Shown: positions 42,292 through 51,832 of the stretch, piece after piece | Layout of the letters: each line of letters opens with the position of its first letter | How positions within the stretch are numbered: position 1 is the stretch's first letter | Origin: Lachnospiraceae bacterium UBA935 | GTDB lineage: Bacteria > Bacillota > Clostridia > Lachnospirales > Lachnospiraceae | DNA length: 64,000 bases | Direction of reading: 5' to 3' | Assembly: GCA_002293525.1 (NCBI GenBank) | Contig: DBDJ01000048.1 | Span: 42,651 to 106,650, forward strand | The notes under the pieces: model-generated | Seen by the model: the letters and a program-made list of their open reading frames with translations, nothing else | Database searches by the model: none | Told to the model about the DNA's origin: nothing | Position numbers and translations under genes: made by a program

Positions 42292-43518
42292 TTATTGTCC
42301 AATATTATTTTTCCATTTCGCTAAAAAAGCTTTTTGCTCCTCCGTTGTATAGAAATGATCCATGCGGGGATTATTGTCATAATAAAGCGACACTAATTCC
42401 TGAGGGATTTTTATTACCTCTCTAATATTTTTGTATAGATATTTATAGGCTTTACTATCTCCGTCATTCAGATTGACTAATTCAAATGACGGCAGACCCA
42501 AAAAATCACCGATGACTTTCTCAAGATGATTTAGCTTTTCAAGCTTCATGATCAGTACCTCGACCTGATCCTGCCTTATAATGGAATATCCCTTTTCCCT
42601 GTCAAACGGGTAGGCAAATACATCGACATGAAATACCTCTTTAAGCTCATAATCAAACCAGTCAAGCCAGTTAGCTTCGCAGAAACAACGGTAGATCTCA
42701 TCCTCGCTAAAAATATCCCCTGTTATCATTTCTTCAAACTTCTCTTCTATGGTTCCGCTCATCGACGTGATCAGGGCCGTACCGCTATTTTCCAAGTACT
42801 GGAACAAGGAAGCTAAGGCTCTTCCAATCGGTTCCCGCACCAATGTGACAATCTTCACTTTAGATTGATTTATCTCCAGCATTTGGGTAATTAGCTGAGG
42901 ATGAATATCTTTTAGTACCTTTTCTGACAGATAATGGGTTTGCACGTAAGGAATATCAGCCTTTTTTAAGATTCCGCCGATGGTATTGGAGCCGACCTTT
43001 CCCGGCTGATAGATCAGGATCTGATCTTCATCATTCCTTACGATGCGGTCAAAGCACTCGGTAAGGTATTTTTTTACCTTATGTTCATCGATGAAGCCTT
43101 TGATTTTTTCTCCATGCAAGCTTAGCAGGCGATAGCGCTCCTTGATTCTGGGATCACTCAGGTTCTGCGCAAGGGCGACTTTTAAGCCAAAACCCGAGTA
43201 CACATGACTGGTTCGAAGCTTAAGCTCGCCGATCTGTTTCACGATTTCATCCATATATTGGCCGACGATGGTTGTGATAATAATGACGACATTCTCGGAG
43301 CTATCCAGTTCCTGCAGAATATCCGGGGAGATAATCTCAACCTGATGCAATGATTGTCCGGTTAAGGCAATATCGCTGTCACAAATCCGAAAAACCTCGA
43401 TTCCGGCTTCCATCAGCTCCTTCAACATGGATCCCCCTCTTCTTCCGGCTCCGTAAAGCACTATTTTGTTTTCAAATAAAATCTCAATATTCCTGATTAT
43501 TTCTAAGTCATTTACCAT
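42292..43518 (-). CDS. Rossmann domain fused to sulfotransferase-like domain (capsular polysaccharide synthesis family)
   Basis: A 408-residue two-domain protein. Residues about 15-120 form a small Rossmann-like module with KIVLYGAGRRGGSML. Residues about 165-400 look like the capsular-polysaccharide-synthesis branch of the sulfotransferase fold: IYQPGKVGSNTI (169-180) matches a 5'-phosphosulfate-binding loop, and TLVREPIGRALASLFQ (225-240) fits the 3'-phosphate-binding stretch. This suggests sulfation of a glycan using PAPS; the family has not been shown to do so in general. It is convergent with the repeat-protein gene (24 bases apart) and 16 bases downstream of the 43535 gene. Confidence 0.7.
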   Translation of the reverse strand: MVNDLEIIRNIEILFENKIVLYGAGRRGGSMLKELMEAGIEVFRICDSDIALTGQSLHQVEIISPDILQELDSSENVVIIITTIVGQYMDEIVKQIGELKLRTSHVYSGFGLKVALAQNLSDPRIKERYRLLSLHGEKIKGFIDEHKVKKYLTECFDRIVRNDEDQILIYQPGKVGSNTIGGILKKADIPYVQTHYLSEKVLKDIHPQLITQMLEINQSKVKIVTLVREPIGRALASLFQYLENSGTALITSMSGTIEEKFEEMITGDIFSEDEIYRCFCEANWLDWFDYELKEVFHVDVFAYPFDREKGYSIIRQDQVEVLIMKLEKLNHLEKVIGDFLGLPSFELVNLNDGDSKAYKYLYKNIREVIKIPQELVSLYYDNNPRMDHFYTTEEQKAFLAKWKNNIGQ

Positions 43519-43534
43519 TTTTATGCCCCCTCTG

Positions 43535-46081
43535 TCATATTTTTATCTGCAGCACAGTATTTTTAATATAATCATGAACTTTTTGGCCGCAGCTACCGTC
43601 AGCATTCACAAATAATTTATCGATATATTTTGCCGCTATCCTTCTTTCACCGCTTTGCATAAAATCTAAAAACCGATCCAATGTGATTTCCTGACTTTCC
43701 GTATAATGGAATGGTTTATCTTGATCCGCAGGCCGGTCAAAAATCATACCTTGCCAGCTTGCCTCGCAGATTTTCGGCAAAACAAGCGGTATCCTGACCA
43801 GTTCTCCGGTGACAGGATCGATTTTATGCAGTTCTTTGTCGTAGGAAGATATCGCATAAATAAAACCATCAATCAGTTTGGCTGAAATATAGAGAAGGGG
43901 ACTCTCTTTTTCCTCTTTTTCCTCTTTTTCCTCTCTTACCTCATTTTTTCTTACTATTTCCCGAAAACAGCTGATCGTGCCTGATTTGGGTTTTATTTTC
44001 AATATCATATTGGCATGACTGGGAAACAGGAATATCATATCCTCATAAAGCACTAGATCTATAAAATCAAATTCTTTTCCATGCCGGAAGCCTGCGGGAA
44101 AACAGTTATATTCTTCAGATTGGCCGTCAGCCTCTTGCCATTTTATGACATTTCCTTTCGCTTGAAACAGCCAATAATCAGTTCCGTCAAAAGCCACGTG
44201 CATATAGCGATTTGACTTTTCTCCGATGTGAAATACTTGATGTTCCCCGCTGCTCATATCATATTTCATTACCATGTTGCTTCCATAAACAGGAAGCATC
44301 AAAATCTCCTCTGTTATCCTGCTGCCCCGGTAAAAATAAAACTCATCTTTGATCAGCTTATGTGGTTTTACCGCAAGGCACGGTTTCTTATCCTCTATAA
44401 CCGCTCCGCTCGACAGATTATATTTCACAAAAGCCGGGTATTCACGGGGGATCATAAAGACATTGTCCTTGTATTGATAGGCGTTGGCAAATTTCCATTT
44501 TTTTGTTCCTTTGTCAGGTTTATGTCGTAATGGATAATGGACAAATTGATGCTCAGGTATATGATATCTTAAAATATCTTGGGAAAAAGCCGGCGTCAAG
44601 ACAATGTCATCCCCCTCAATAACGATGGCATTGATCGAATATCGTCTTGATTCCTGATCTGACGGGATTTCAGCAACCAGTTTAATCTCATTGCTGTCGA
44701 TATCCATACACAGTAAACAGTTCGTATTCTTGGAAACAAACCAGATTGACTGGTCTTTTACAGCAAAATTCAGAAAATCCTCGCGGTAGGCTTTGTCACT
44801 CACATCACTTATTATGTTCGTGTTTTGAAACAGCACCGGCTTCCCGGTTATGTCATAAAGATACACGATCGAACTGCGATCCCCATAATAGGCATCCGAT
44901 AGGGCAAGGCCCTGATGCATATCCTCTGTTTCGTCATATATCCCGATCCGGCCCGCCTGATACTCCTCTACTGCCGTTTGGTATTCCCGATAGTAATCCG
45001 GATTCATCGCTTTACAGGTATCCTCGCTCAGCGGATGGGGACGCCACCAAAGCACCGCATCCTCACGTTTTTCAAAGATACGGAAAATATTCTTAAGTTT
45101 TTCGATAAACTCTCTGTCACCTTTCATCAGATTTCTAATATGGGTGTTAAAAAATACAATCTTCTTATTACCGATTATTTCCTTCCACTCTGCCGGTAAA
45201 TCCCCGCCTCCGGCGGCAGCGCCTAGGATTTTATCCGTTTTAGGGGAACCAAGGGCCACTACTTGATTCTTCCTGGCGTATTTTAGATAAGCACTCTTGA
45301 CTGCCTCTGACTGTACGATGATCTTATCGGTACTGGTTACTGCACTTACCGCGAAGAATTCCGGGTCAGGCTTCTCTCCACAGACAAAATACGGCACATA
45401 CACTAACATGTCACTGTGTTTCTTTAACTCATAGGAATAATACTTAGGAAGAATCGAGGTTACGAAATTATATTGGTCATAGGGATTATGGATGTAGATA
45501 ACATCAGGCTTGCGGGCTTCCAGATCATAAGAATCATAGTGGATCACCGGCACATACTCCGGAAACCGGTCACCGTCATAGTGGATTTTCTCCACCTTGC
45601 CCGCAGAATTGCGGCTGCAATAGGGAAGCGGGACTACATATACATCACTCTGCGGATCTGCCTTCGCTGCCAGCCAGATGCTTTCCATACAATCCCACAT
45701 TGTGGCATTATAAGGCATAAAAGCGATTTCCAGCTGGTCTGTCTTAAACTCGGCCCCGATACTGTCGATTATTTCCGATATCTGCCGTCGCAGCTGATCG
45801 GAAACGTCGGAAACCGTAACCGGATCATTATGATCAGGAACCGCCGCCTTGCTGGCAGAATAAAGCAACATACAGTACCCTTCGAGAAGGGATACGGTCT
45901 TGGTACCTTCTCCGGCCAGTTCCTCAATTAAGTTTCCTATCTGTATGGCAACTTCCTGGCAGTCAGCTAAAAGAGTCATAACCGTCTCTTTCTTGTCAAA
46001 TAATAAGTTTCTGATCTCTTCATTGGCCTCTTCTAAAGACTGTACCAGTTCTAATATCAGCTTTTGATGATATTTTCGCAT
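43535..46081 (-). CDS. CDP-glycerol glycerophosphotransferase-like protein with C-terminal beta-propeller
   Basis: An 848-residue protein. After a helical N-terminus, residues about 115-450 match the GT-B fold of TagB/TagF polyol-phosphate transferases: VIYIHNPYDQYN, VALGSPKTDKI, FFNTHIRNL, LWWRPHPL and LSDAYYGDRSSIVYLY. The end (about 455-800) has repeated blades (for example NTNCLLCMDIDSNEIKLV, YDMSSGEHQVF, DPVTGELVRIPL), as in a six- or seven-bladed propeller of a sugar- or protein-binding type. A KEE repeat near 730 comes from a 9-base microrepeat. It likely adds a polyol phosphate to a glycan. The fusion is unusual. AAGGGAA precedes the ATG. Confidence 0.75.
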   Translation of the reverse strand: MRKYHQKLILELVQSLEEANEEIRNLLFDKKETVMTLLADCQEVAIQIGNLIEELAGEGTKTVSLLEGYCMLLYSASKAAVPDHNDPVTVSDVSDQLRRQISEIIDSIGAEFKTDQLEIAFMPYNATMWDCMESIWLAAKADPQSDVYVVPLPYCSRNSAGKVEKIHYDGDRFPEYVPVIHYDSYDLEARKPDVIYIHNPYDQYNFVTSILPKYYSYELKKHSDMLVYVPYFVCGEKPDPEFFAVSAVTSTDKIIVQSEAVKSAYLKYARKNQVVALGSPKTDKILGAAAGGGDLPAEWKEIIGNKKIVFFNTHIRNLMKGDREFIEKLKNIFRIFEKREDAVLWWRPHPLSEDTCKAMNPDYYREYQTAVEEYQAGRIGIYDETEDMHQGLALSDAYYGDRSSIVYLYDITGKPVLFQNTNIISDVSDKAYREDFLNFAVKDQSIWFVSKNTNCLLCMDIDSNEIKLVAEIPSDQESRRYSINAIVIEGDDIVLTPAFSQDILRYHIPEHQFVHYPLRHKPDKGTKKWKFANAYQYKDNVFMIPREYPAFVKYNLSSGAVIEDKKPCLAVKPHKLIKDEFYFYRGSRITEEILMLPVYGSNMVMKYDMSSGEHQVFHIGEKSNRYMHVAFDGTDYWLFQAKGNVIKWQEADGQSEEYNCFPAGFRHGKEFDFIDLVLYEDMIFLFPSHANMILKIKPKSGTISCFREIVRKNEVREEKEEKEEKESPLLYISAKLIDGFIYAISSYDKELHKIDPVTGELVRIPLVLPKICEASWQGMIFDRPADQDKPFHYTESQEITLDRFLDFMQSGERRIAAKYIDKLFVNADGSCGQKVHDYIKNTVLQIKI

Positions 46082-46114
46082 AGTATGGTGTTCCCTTCAT
46101 GAATCCTAAATCCG

Positions 46115-47674
46115 TCAATAGCTGTGTATGACGGCACCCAGGGAAATAATCTCTGCCTGGATACCCGTTGCCTTGATTTCCTCGTATATCTCTTCAAATT
46201 GCTGTGCTACAGTAACCACTATAACATCGGTGGCAGGCATCCGGGTAACGGCATCCAGTTTGATCAGGCCTACCTTTTTGCCGATGTCCAGACTATCCGC
46301 TTTACTGTCAATCATACACACAACATCGATTGAACGGTCCGTCAGGGCCTTTAACAGCAAAAGTCCCAGCTTTCCGGCACCGTATATGGCTACGGAGCGA
46401 TAACCAGCGGCTATAAAATAATCGGAGATACGACGGCCCTCCAGCTCATTCGCCAGCCATTTGGCCGCGTTATCAAAGGCTGACGACTTTAGCAAGACCC
46501 TGCTTGTGTCTTGTTTACCCTTTTCATAAAACTCTGTCTTCACCCGTTGCTCGGCAAAAGCTTCCTTGGCCGCCCGGACGGCCGCTAGATATTCGAAGCC
46601 GTTGCTGGCATCTGGTTCCAAATAAGCTCCCTCAGCCCATTCATTCCATGCATTCAGAAAAATCAGTTCATTTTCTGCGGCATGGGATTTTTCCAGGAGT
46701 TGCGATAAGAACGCCTGGAATTTCCCCGGGGTACTGCCGCTTACCACAATTCCATGTTTCCCTTTCCGCGAGGTATTATCCCAGCCCACAAAGGCACCGT
46801 AATAACTTCTATCGGCCTTTGTATAGGTTCGGGATAGTATGTCCTGATATATTAAGTCAATATCCCGTATCCGCAAGGTGCCGGCTTTTTTCTCTTCCTT
46901 GGAGCTCCAGCTCCGCAATGGTTCGAAATCCGCCGTAGCGTCGAATAATTCCGTCCTATTATCATAACAGCATATCGCTGAATTGTCCATTTGTATGACA
47001 AATACCCCGTCAAATCCTTCTTCCACGGCCCATGCCCGCCAAAAATGAAGCATCTGCTCCACACGGGGGATTCCCGCTGCCATGTATAGTAAAATGACCG
47101 GCTTATTATGAATCTTTAAGTATTTATTGTCCCTGAAAAATCCCAGCAGATACTCAAAATGCTCTTTCCAGCTGCTTTCCTGGCCATAGGTCTGTTTGAT
47201 CAGCACCTCATCCTCCAGCTGGGGCGTGCCCCATGAATTCACCCACGAATGGTTGGCCCAGCATAAACAATAAGGCAGGGTGATTTCCTGATGGTCGCGA
47301 TAGTTTTCTACCGGCTTTTCCAACAGCTTTTTCCCTTCAAACCAATAATGATAAAAACAAAAACCATCGATACCATACTCTTGGGCCAAAAGTGACTGCT
47401 GATGCATGACCCTGACATCGGACAAATCATAATATTCCTGATTTAACGGTATTCTTGGTTGATCATGCCCCGGAAACAGCGGTCTTGCCTTTCTTACATT
47501 ATGCCAGTCCGTAAATTCCGCGCCCCACCACACATCATTTTCAGGTATCTGATGGAATTGGGGAAGATATAAGGCTAAGAGCAAAGGAATCATAGCTTTC
47601 TCACTTGATTTATCATTTATTTGCTCATTTGATTTCCTATTTGGTTTTTCTTCTGTATTATCTGTCACTCTCAT
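46115..47674 (-). CDS. WbsX/GH99-like domain fused to C-terminal Rossmann module
   Basis: A 519-residue protein. A polar N-terminus of about 28 residues precedes the WbsX-like domain (about 30-370), with LALYLPQFHQIPENDVWWG, FCFYHYWFEGKKLLEKP, LCWANHSWVNSWG and LNAWNEWAEGAYLEPD. The C-terminal 95 residues (from about 425) are the recurring Rossmann-like module, VAIYGAGKLGLLLLKAL then CMIDSKAD. The domain is equivalent to the shorter protein at 23501 but clearly diverged. It comes after the GT2 fusion gene in the leftward run (58-base gap). AGAGGAGAAG is 7 bases before the ATG. Enzymatic activity is not established. Confidence 0.82.
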   Translation of the reverse strand: MRVTDNTEEKPNRKSNEQINDKSSEKAMIPLLLALYLPQFHQIPENDVWWGAEFTDWHNVRKARPLFPGHDQPRIPLNQEYYDLSDVRVMHQQSLLAQEYGIDGFCFYHYWFEGKKLLEKPVENYRDHQEITLPYCLCWANHSWVNSWGTPQLEDEVLIKQTYGQESSWKEHFEYLLGFFRDNKYLKIHNKPVILLYMAAGIPRVEQMLHFWRAWAVEEGFDGVFVIQMDNSAICCYDNRTELFDATADFEPLRSWSSKEEKKAGTLRIRDIDLIYQDILSRTYTKADRSYYGAFVGWDNTSRKGKHGIVVSGSTPGKFQAFLSQLLEKSHAAENELIFLNAWNEWAEGAYLEPDASNGFEYLAAVRAAKEAFAEQRVKTEFYEKGKQDTSRVLLKSSAFDNAAKWLANELEGRRISDYFIAAGYRSVAIYGAGKLGLLLLKALTDRSIDVVCMIDSKADSLDIGKKVGLIKLDAVTRMPATDVIVVTVAQQFEEIYEEIKATGIQAEIISLGAVIHSY

Positions 47675-47732
47675 AACCTGCTTCTCCTCTTAAAACCTCG
47701 GGCCCGGAGTCATAACCTGATCGATTCATGAT

Positions 47733-49577
47733 TCATTGTGTTCTTGCTGCCAGCTCTTGCTGCCATTTCTCATAAAATTTTTGTTGATTGATCACTTGGT
47801 ATGATTTGATTCCCTGCGTCAGGTCAATACCGTGAGAAACTCCTCCGAAGTGAATCACCGCCGACTCCGGCTGATAGACGACCGACTTGCCTTGCGCCCT
47901 TACCGCAAACGCCAGATCCGTATCTTCATAATAGGCCGGACAATATCTTTCATCAAAACCGCCGATCTTGTCCCACAATTCCTTGCTGATCATCATGGAA
48001 GCACCGGAAATATAATCAACCGGCCGGACATGGTTATACTCCGGCCCATCCGGACAATCGCCATGCCCGTTATTTTTCGCCCCGCCATCACGGAATACCG
48101 TTCCGCCCGCTTCCTGTAACCTGCCATCCGGATAAATCAGCTTGGAGCCGGTCATTCCGATACTTTCGTCCTGTTCCAGCAAGGCCAGCATCGGAGACAG
48201 CCAATCGGGATATACCAAGGTATCATTGTTCAGAAACACCAGATATTTACCCTTCGCCAGAGACGCCGCATGATTGCAGTTTTGCAGAAAATGCTTCCGG
48301 CTGTTATTGTGTATCACCTTTACATTAGCCGTCAACCGCTCGATGTCCTTTATCCTGTCAGTAGAGCAGTCATCAGCCAAGATCACTTCATAGGCGACAT
48401 CCTTGACTGACCGCAGGACTGACCGCAGGCAGTACCAGGTATAGTTAAATTGATTATGCACCGGAATAATGATGGTGACCTGCGGATGCTCATATTCCGT
48501 AAATTCCAGTTTGCCGCCGACCAAAGGGACTTCGCGATTTAATGCGACGGGATTCATTCCCTCTGTTCCCTGAAAACAAAACGGGTCATTAAAGGCATCT
48601 ATGACAAAATCATTCATCGCCGTCTGGTTCTTGTCCCTGTCTTGATGGTCTGCATAGAGATTGTACAAGGTCAGCTGGTGAAAGATTTCCTGACAGCTCT
48701 TAATCAGAAAGATGTCCTGTCCATAATTGAAAGGCATGAGCAGGTTATTGTTTCGATTCGTTCCCACATAAAGCCACTTTGTTCTGGAAAAGCCCAATGC
48801 CTCGTCACGTAGCAGGCCCTCAGAAAATCGCTGATTCTCGCCAAGGCCTTCTTCCAGGATCGTGATCTTTCCTGTGATTCCTAACTTAGTCATGATGTCT
48901 TCCCAATCTAAACCGGCATTTATATCCTCATCCGCCTTAAAACCCCTGTCCGCATAAAGCATCTTCCTTTCCATATAAACAGAAACCTGCTTCTTATTAT
49001 GAATCGCATAATTACAGGCTTCAATCATGGTCCTCCTGGGGACAGCACGGCTCCCCGCTTCCTTTGCTGCTTCTGAACCCACGCTTTCTGCCGCCCTATC
49101 ACATGCCGGCCAAGCGCTTATCTCACATAGCGTCCCAAACAGCTCGAAACAGACCCCTTCATGTCTGTCGATTTCCTTCCGCAAAGTATCAGCCGAACAA
49201 TATAAATACTGCCTTTCCTGTTCCAGCAGCAGCTGCTGAAGCGCCAGCTCGTCTTCGCCATACATGTTGAACAAGGCAATGTGATGCTGCCGGCAGAAGA
49301 TGGCGATCCGCTGATAAATCGCCGCCGCCGCTTGATGTTCCGCCGCCATCACAATCAGCTCCGGAGCTGCTAGCGCAACTTCCCGGTCCGATAATATCTT
49401 TTTCCCCTTATAATAACCGCTTGTCCGTTTTCCATCCATCAGCCCGATGATATTCCACTCCGGACAGTTGTCAAGAATATAAGCGGCATTTTTCCCAGTT
49501 CCGTACAGAACGATTTTCTGACTGCTGATTTTCTTATTCTGTTTCAATCTTTGTAAACGATATTCCTTTTCGGTCAT
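47733..49577 (-). CDS. Rossmann module, degenerate HAD-like domain and family 2 glycosyltransferase
   Basis: A 614-residue three-part protein. Residues 1-110 form the Rossmann-like module (IVLYGTGKNAAYIL). About 125-340 correspond to a HAD-fold domain often fused to Clostridial glycosyltransferases, but the nucleophile motif FDxFDTL reads FELFGTL, so both Asp residues are gone and it cannot act as a phosphatase. From about 365 a full family 2 transferase follows: VTIIIPVHNQFNYTW, ILADDCSTD, FLNNDTLVYPDW and GGFDERYCPAYYEDTDLA. AAGGAG precedes the ATG. Its first two domains match the neighbouring 49632 gene, indicating duplication with exchange of the catalytic domain. Confidence 0.83.
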   Translation of the reverse strand: MTEKEYRLQRLKQNKKISSQKIVLYGTGKNAAYILDNCPEWNIIGLMDGKRTSGYYKGKKILSDREVALAAPELIVMAAEHQAAAAIYQRIAIFCRQHHIALFNMYGEDELALQQLLLEQERQYLYCSADTLRKEIDRHEGVCFELFGTLCEISAWPACDRAAESVGSEAAKEAGSRAVPRRTMIEACNYAIHNKKQVSVYMERKMLYADRGFKADEDINAGLDWEDIMTKLGITGKITILEEGLGENQRFSEGLLRDEALGFSRTKWLYVGTNRNNNLLMPFNYGQDIFLIKSCQEIFHQLTLYNLYADHQDRDKNQTAMNDFVIDAFNDPFCFQGTEGMNPVALNREVPLVGGKLEFTEYEHPQVTIIIPVHNQFNYTWYCLRSVLRSVKDVAYEVILADDCSTDRIKDIERLTANVKVIHNNSRKHFLQNCNHAASLAKGKYLVFLNNDTLVYPDWLSPMLALLEQDESIGMTGSKLIYPDGRLQEAGGTVFRDGGAKNNGHGDCPDGPEYNHVRPVDYISGASMMISKELWDKIGGFDERYCPAYYEDTDLAFAVRAQGKSVVYQPESAVIHFGGVSHGIDLTQGIKSYQVINQQKFYEKWQQELAARTQ

Positions 49578-49631
49578 TGATGCTCCTTATCACGGACATC
49601 GCCTTCTGTTACCGGAATCTGCCACCCTGTT

Positions 49632-51743
49632 TCAGGTGAAATCATCCTTGATAACATTCCAGGCCGCCTCTTCCGAATAATATTTTCTGATACATTCGAT
49701 ATACTGTTGGGAAGTTTTCCGCAACAGCTCACGGTCGCCATACATCTCCAGGACAGCCTCGGCAAATCTTGACGGCTCATCCTCAATCCGCAGGACTCTG
49801 TCCGCCCTATTGATTCCTTCCGCTCCTATCGTCGTGGTTACCATCGGTATCCCCTTGTACATGGCATCCAGAACCTTCCCCTTGACACCGGCACCGAAGC
49901 GTACCGGGATTACCGCCATCTTGATCTGTTGATATAACAGATCAAGTTCTTCATCTCGTAAAAACCCTTTGTTTTCCACTCCGGGATGATTGATCTGTGT
50001 GATCTCCAGAGGCATGTCCGATCCCACAATGATAAGTTTTATTTTCTCTTTTTCATAGATGGCCGGATAAACATCCCTGACAAACCATAAGACTGCATCT
50101 ACGTTGGGCTGATGCGAAAAGCCTCCCACAAATAACAGGTCTTTTCTCTGCTCCGGCCGATAATTGCTGGATTCCGGAACCTTGTCATAGAATAGAAGTT
50201 TGATTGCTTTGGCTTTATCGGTATGCATAATCTCTTTAATAAGCCTGACCTCGGCATCCGAAGGATAGTACACTACCGCCGATTTTTCTATCAATTCTTT
50301 TTCTATGGTGAAGTGTTTCTCGGCTTTTTCCTTGATCCGGCTGTCATTTTTCAATTGATACTCTCTTTGCAGGCGCCAGAAATGAAGGTCATGCCCAAAA
50401 TATATGATTTTAATAGTTGTCTTCAAGAGAATATTTAAAAAAGCAAGGGAACCCGTCGGATAATTTAAAAAGGCATAGCCTATTTCATGTTGATGTTCAA
50501 TAAACCAGTTTTGGATATCCTCCTGATATTTACTGCCATGCAATACTTCAATCCCTTCCTGTTCACAAAGCCAGGTATAAGGCTCTTCTCCCCGGAAGTT
50601 ACTCGGCAGAAATTTTACGGAATACCCTTGCTTCACAAACAATTTCATATACCGGAATATTGTTCTGGAACCAGCGTCCCGATCAAACCGGGGCATCCTG
50701 AAGCTGATAAACAGCACTGTCTTTTCCTTCTTTGATATTGTTGTTGCCTCTGGTATTTCATCGCTTTTATCACTGTTTTTGATTACCAGTACATCTTGAT
50801 GATAGATAAGAGGCATGATCGGTCCGTCATTTTGATCGTTTCCGATGTAGAGGAGTTTTTTTCCCGGATGCCGTTCCAGTTCCCGGCGCAGCAGCCCGTT
50901 CGTCAAGGTCATGCCGCCCTCCTCCTGCAAGATGTCATGGTAGCCGTAAATACCCAATGACAATAAAAGCCGGGGCACCTCCGCAAGCGGCAGGATCCGA
51001 TTGGCCACATAAATCATAACATGCTTCCCTTTTTGATGAGCATCGTTTACAAGCGATACCATCTCCGGCCTGGGCACAACTGCTTCCAGTAATACCTTTG
51101 TCTCGCGTTCCTGCAGCTGTCTGGACAATTCCGGGTTCATGCCGGGCAGATATTGATAAAAGAAATAAATATCCTCCAGTGAATAGGTTTTCTTATCGCA
51201 AGATATTCTGTCCTCAGCGAAGCGGCGGTTTATCAAAAAACTTTCTTCTGCGCTGACTTTTTTCCAAAGCTCCTCTTGGTTTGCTTTTATATCACACAGC
51301 ATACCAAACAGCTCGAAACAGATAAGATCATGTTTAGCCGTTTCCATAGCAATCCGTACCGGTCCCGCCGCTCCGTCAACGGTTTGTTCCTTAAGCCTCT
51401 GGCGCAATACGAAGACGTCTTCGCCATACATATCCGCCAGTTCAATCTGATATTGGCGGCAAAATGACCGGATGCGGCGATATATTTCCTGTGCAGCGGC
51501 ATGTTCAGCTGCCATTATGATAATATCTGGACGCAGTTCCAGGATCTGATATCGTGACAATACCTCCTTGCCCCAGAAAAACCTGCCAGTCTGTTTCTCG
51601 TCCATGAGACCGACGATATCTGCTTCTGGAGCATTTGTAATAATATACTCCGCGTTTTTTCCCGTGCCATACAGAACGATTCGTTTTTCGTTTAATTTGC
51701 CGCTCATCTTAAGCCGATGGAAACGGTACTCTTTTTCCGTCAT
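49632..51743 (-). CDS. Rossmann module, degenerate HAD-like domain and family 4 glycosyltransferase
   Basis: A 703-residue protein. Residues 1-105 are the Rossmann-like module (IVLYGTGKNAEYII); about 135-335 are the same degenerate HAD domain, with ICFELFGMLCD for the nucleophile motif. From about 345 a GT-B family 4 transferase follows: FISFRMPRFDRDAGSRT, FGHDLHFWRLQREY, LFVGGFSHQPNVDAV and VIPVRFGAGVKGKVLDAMYKGIPMVTT. A longer frame starts at 51773, but GAGGGAG lies 6 bases before ATG 51743, which also aligns with the MTEKEYR start of its neighbour. It lies 54 bases before that gene, in the same direction. Confidence 0.83.
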   Translation of the reverse strand: MTEKEYRFHRLKMSGKLNEKRIVLYGTGKNAEYIITNAPEADIVGLMDEKQTGRFFWGKEVLSRYQILELRPDIIIMAAEHAAAQEIYRRIRSFCRQYQIELADMYGEDVFVLRQRLKEQTVDGAAGPVRIAMETAKHDLICFELFGMLCDIKANQEELWKKVSAEESFLINRRFAEDRISCDKKTYSLEDIYFFYQYLPGMNPELSRQLQERETKVLLEAVVPRPEMVSLVNDAHQKGKHVMIYVANRILPLAEVPRLLLSLGIYGYHDILQEEGGMTLTNGLLRRELERHPGKKLLYIGNDQNDGPIMPLIYHQDVLVIKNSDKSDEIPEATTISKKEKTVLFISFRMPRFDRDAGSRTIFRYMKLFVKQGYSVKFLPSNFRGEEPYTWLCEQEGIEVLHGSKYQEDIQNWFIEHQHEIGYAFLNYPTGSLAFLNILLKTTIKIIYFGHDLHFWRLQREYQLKNDSRIKEKAEKHFTIEKELIEKSAVVYYPSDAEVRLIKEIMHTDKAKAIKLLFYDKVPESSNYRPEQRKDLLFVGGFSHQPNVDAVLWFVRDVYPAIYEKEKIKLIIVGSDMPLEITQINHPGVENKGFLRDEELDLLYQQIKMAVIPVRFGAGVKGKVLDAMYKGIPMVTTTIGAEGINRADRVLRIEDEPSRFAEAVLEMYGDRELLRKTSQQYIECIRKYYSEEAAWNVIKDDFT

Positions 51744-51782
51744 TCTAACTCCCTCATAAAACATTAAATACACTATTTAAAT

Positions 51783-51832
51783 ATTCACTATATTAAGTAT
51801 CACTATATTAAGTATTCACTAGCATCAAATAT
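51783..51832. repeat. AT-rich imperfect tandem repeat at a gene junction
   Basis: Variants of ATTCACTATATTAAGT recur with a 15-17 base period from 51783 up to the stop codon of the 51833 gene. It separates two glycosyltransferase genes. Confidence 0.6.

Noticed and set aside
41679..42302. Long open frame (about 207 codons) antisense to the end of the repeat protein
   Set aside because: It is the mirror of the Ser/Pro minisatellite, has low-complexity Gly/Glu/Arg content, no ribosome site and no recognisable domain.
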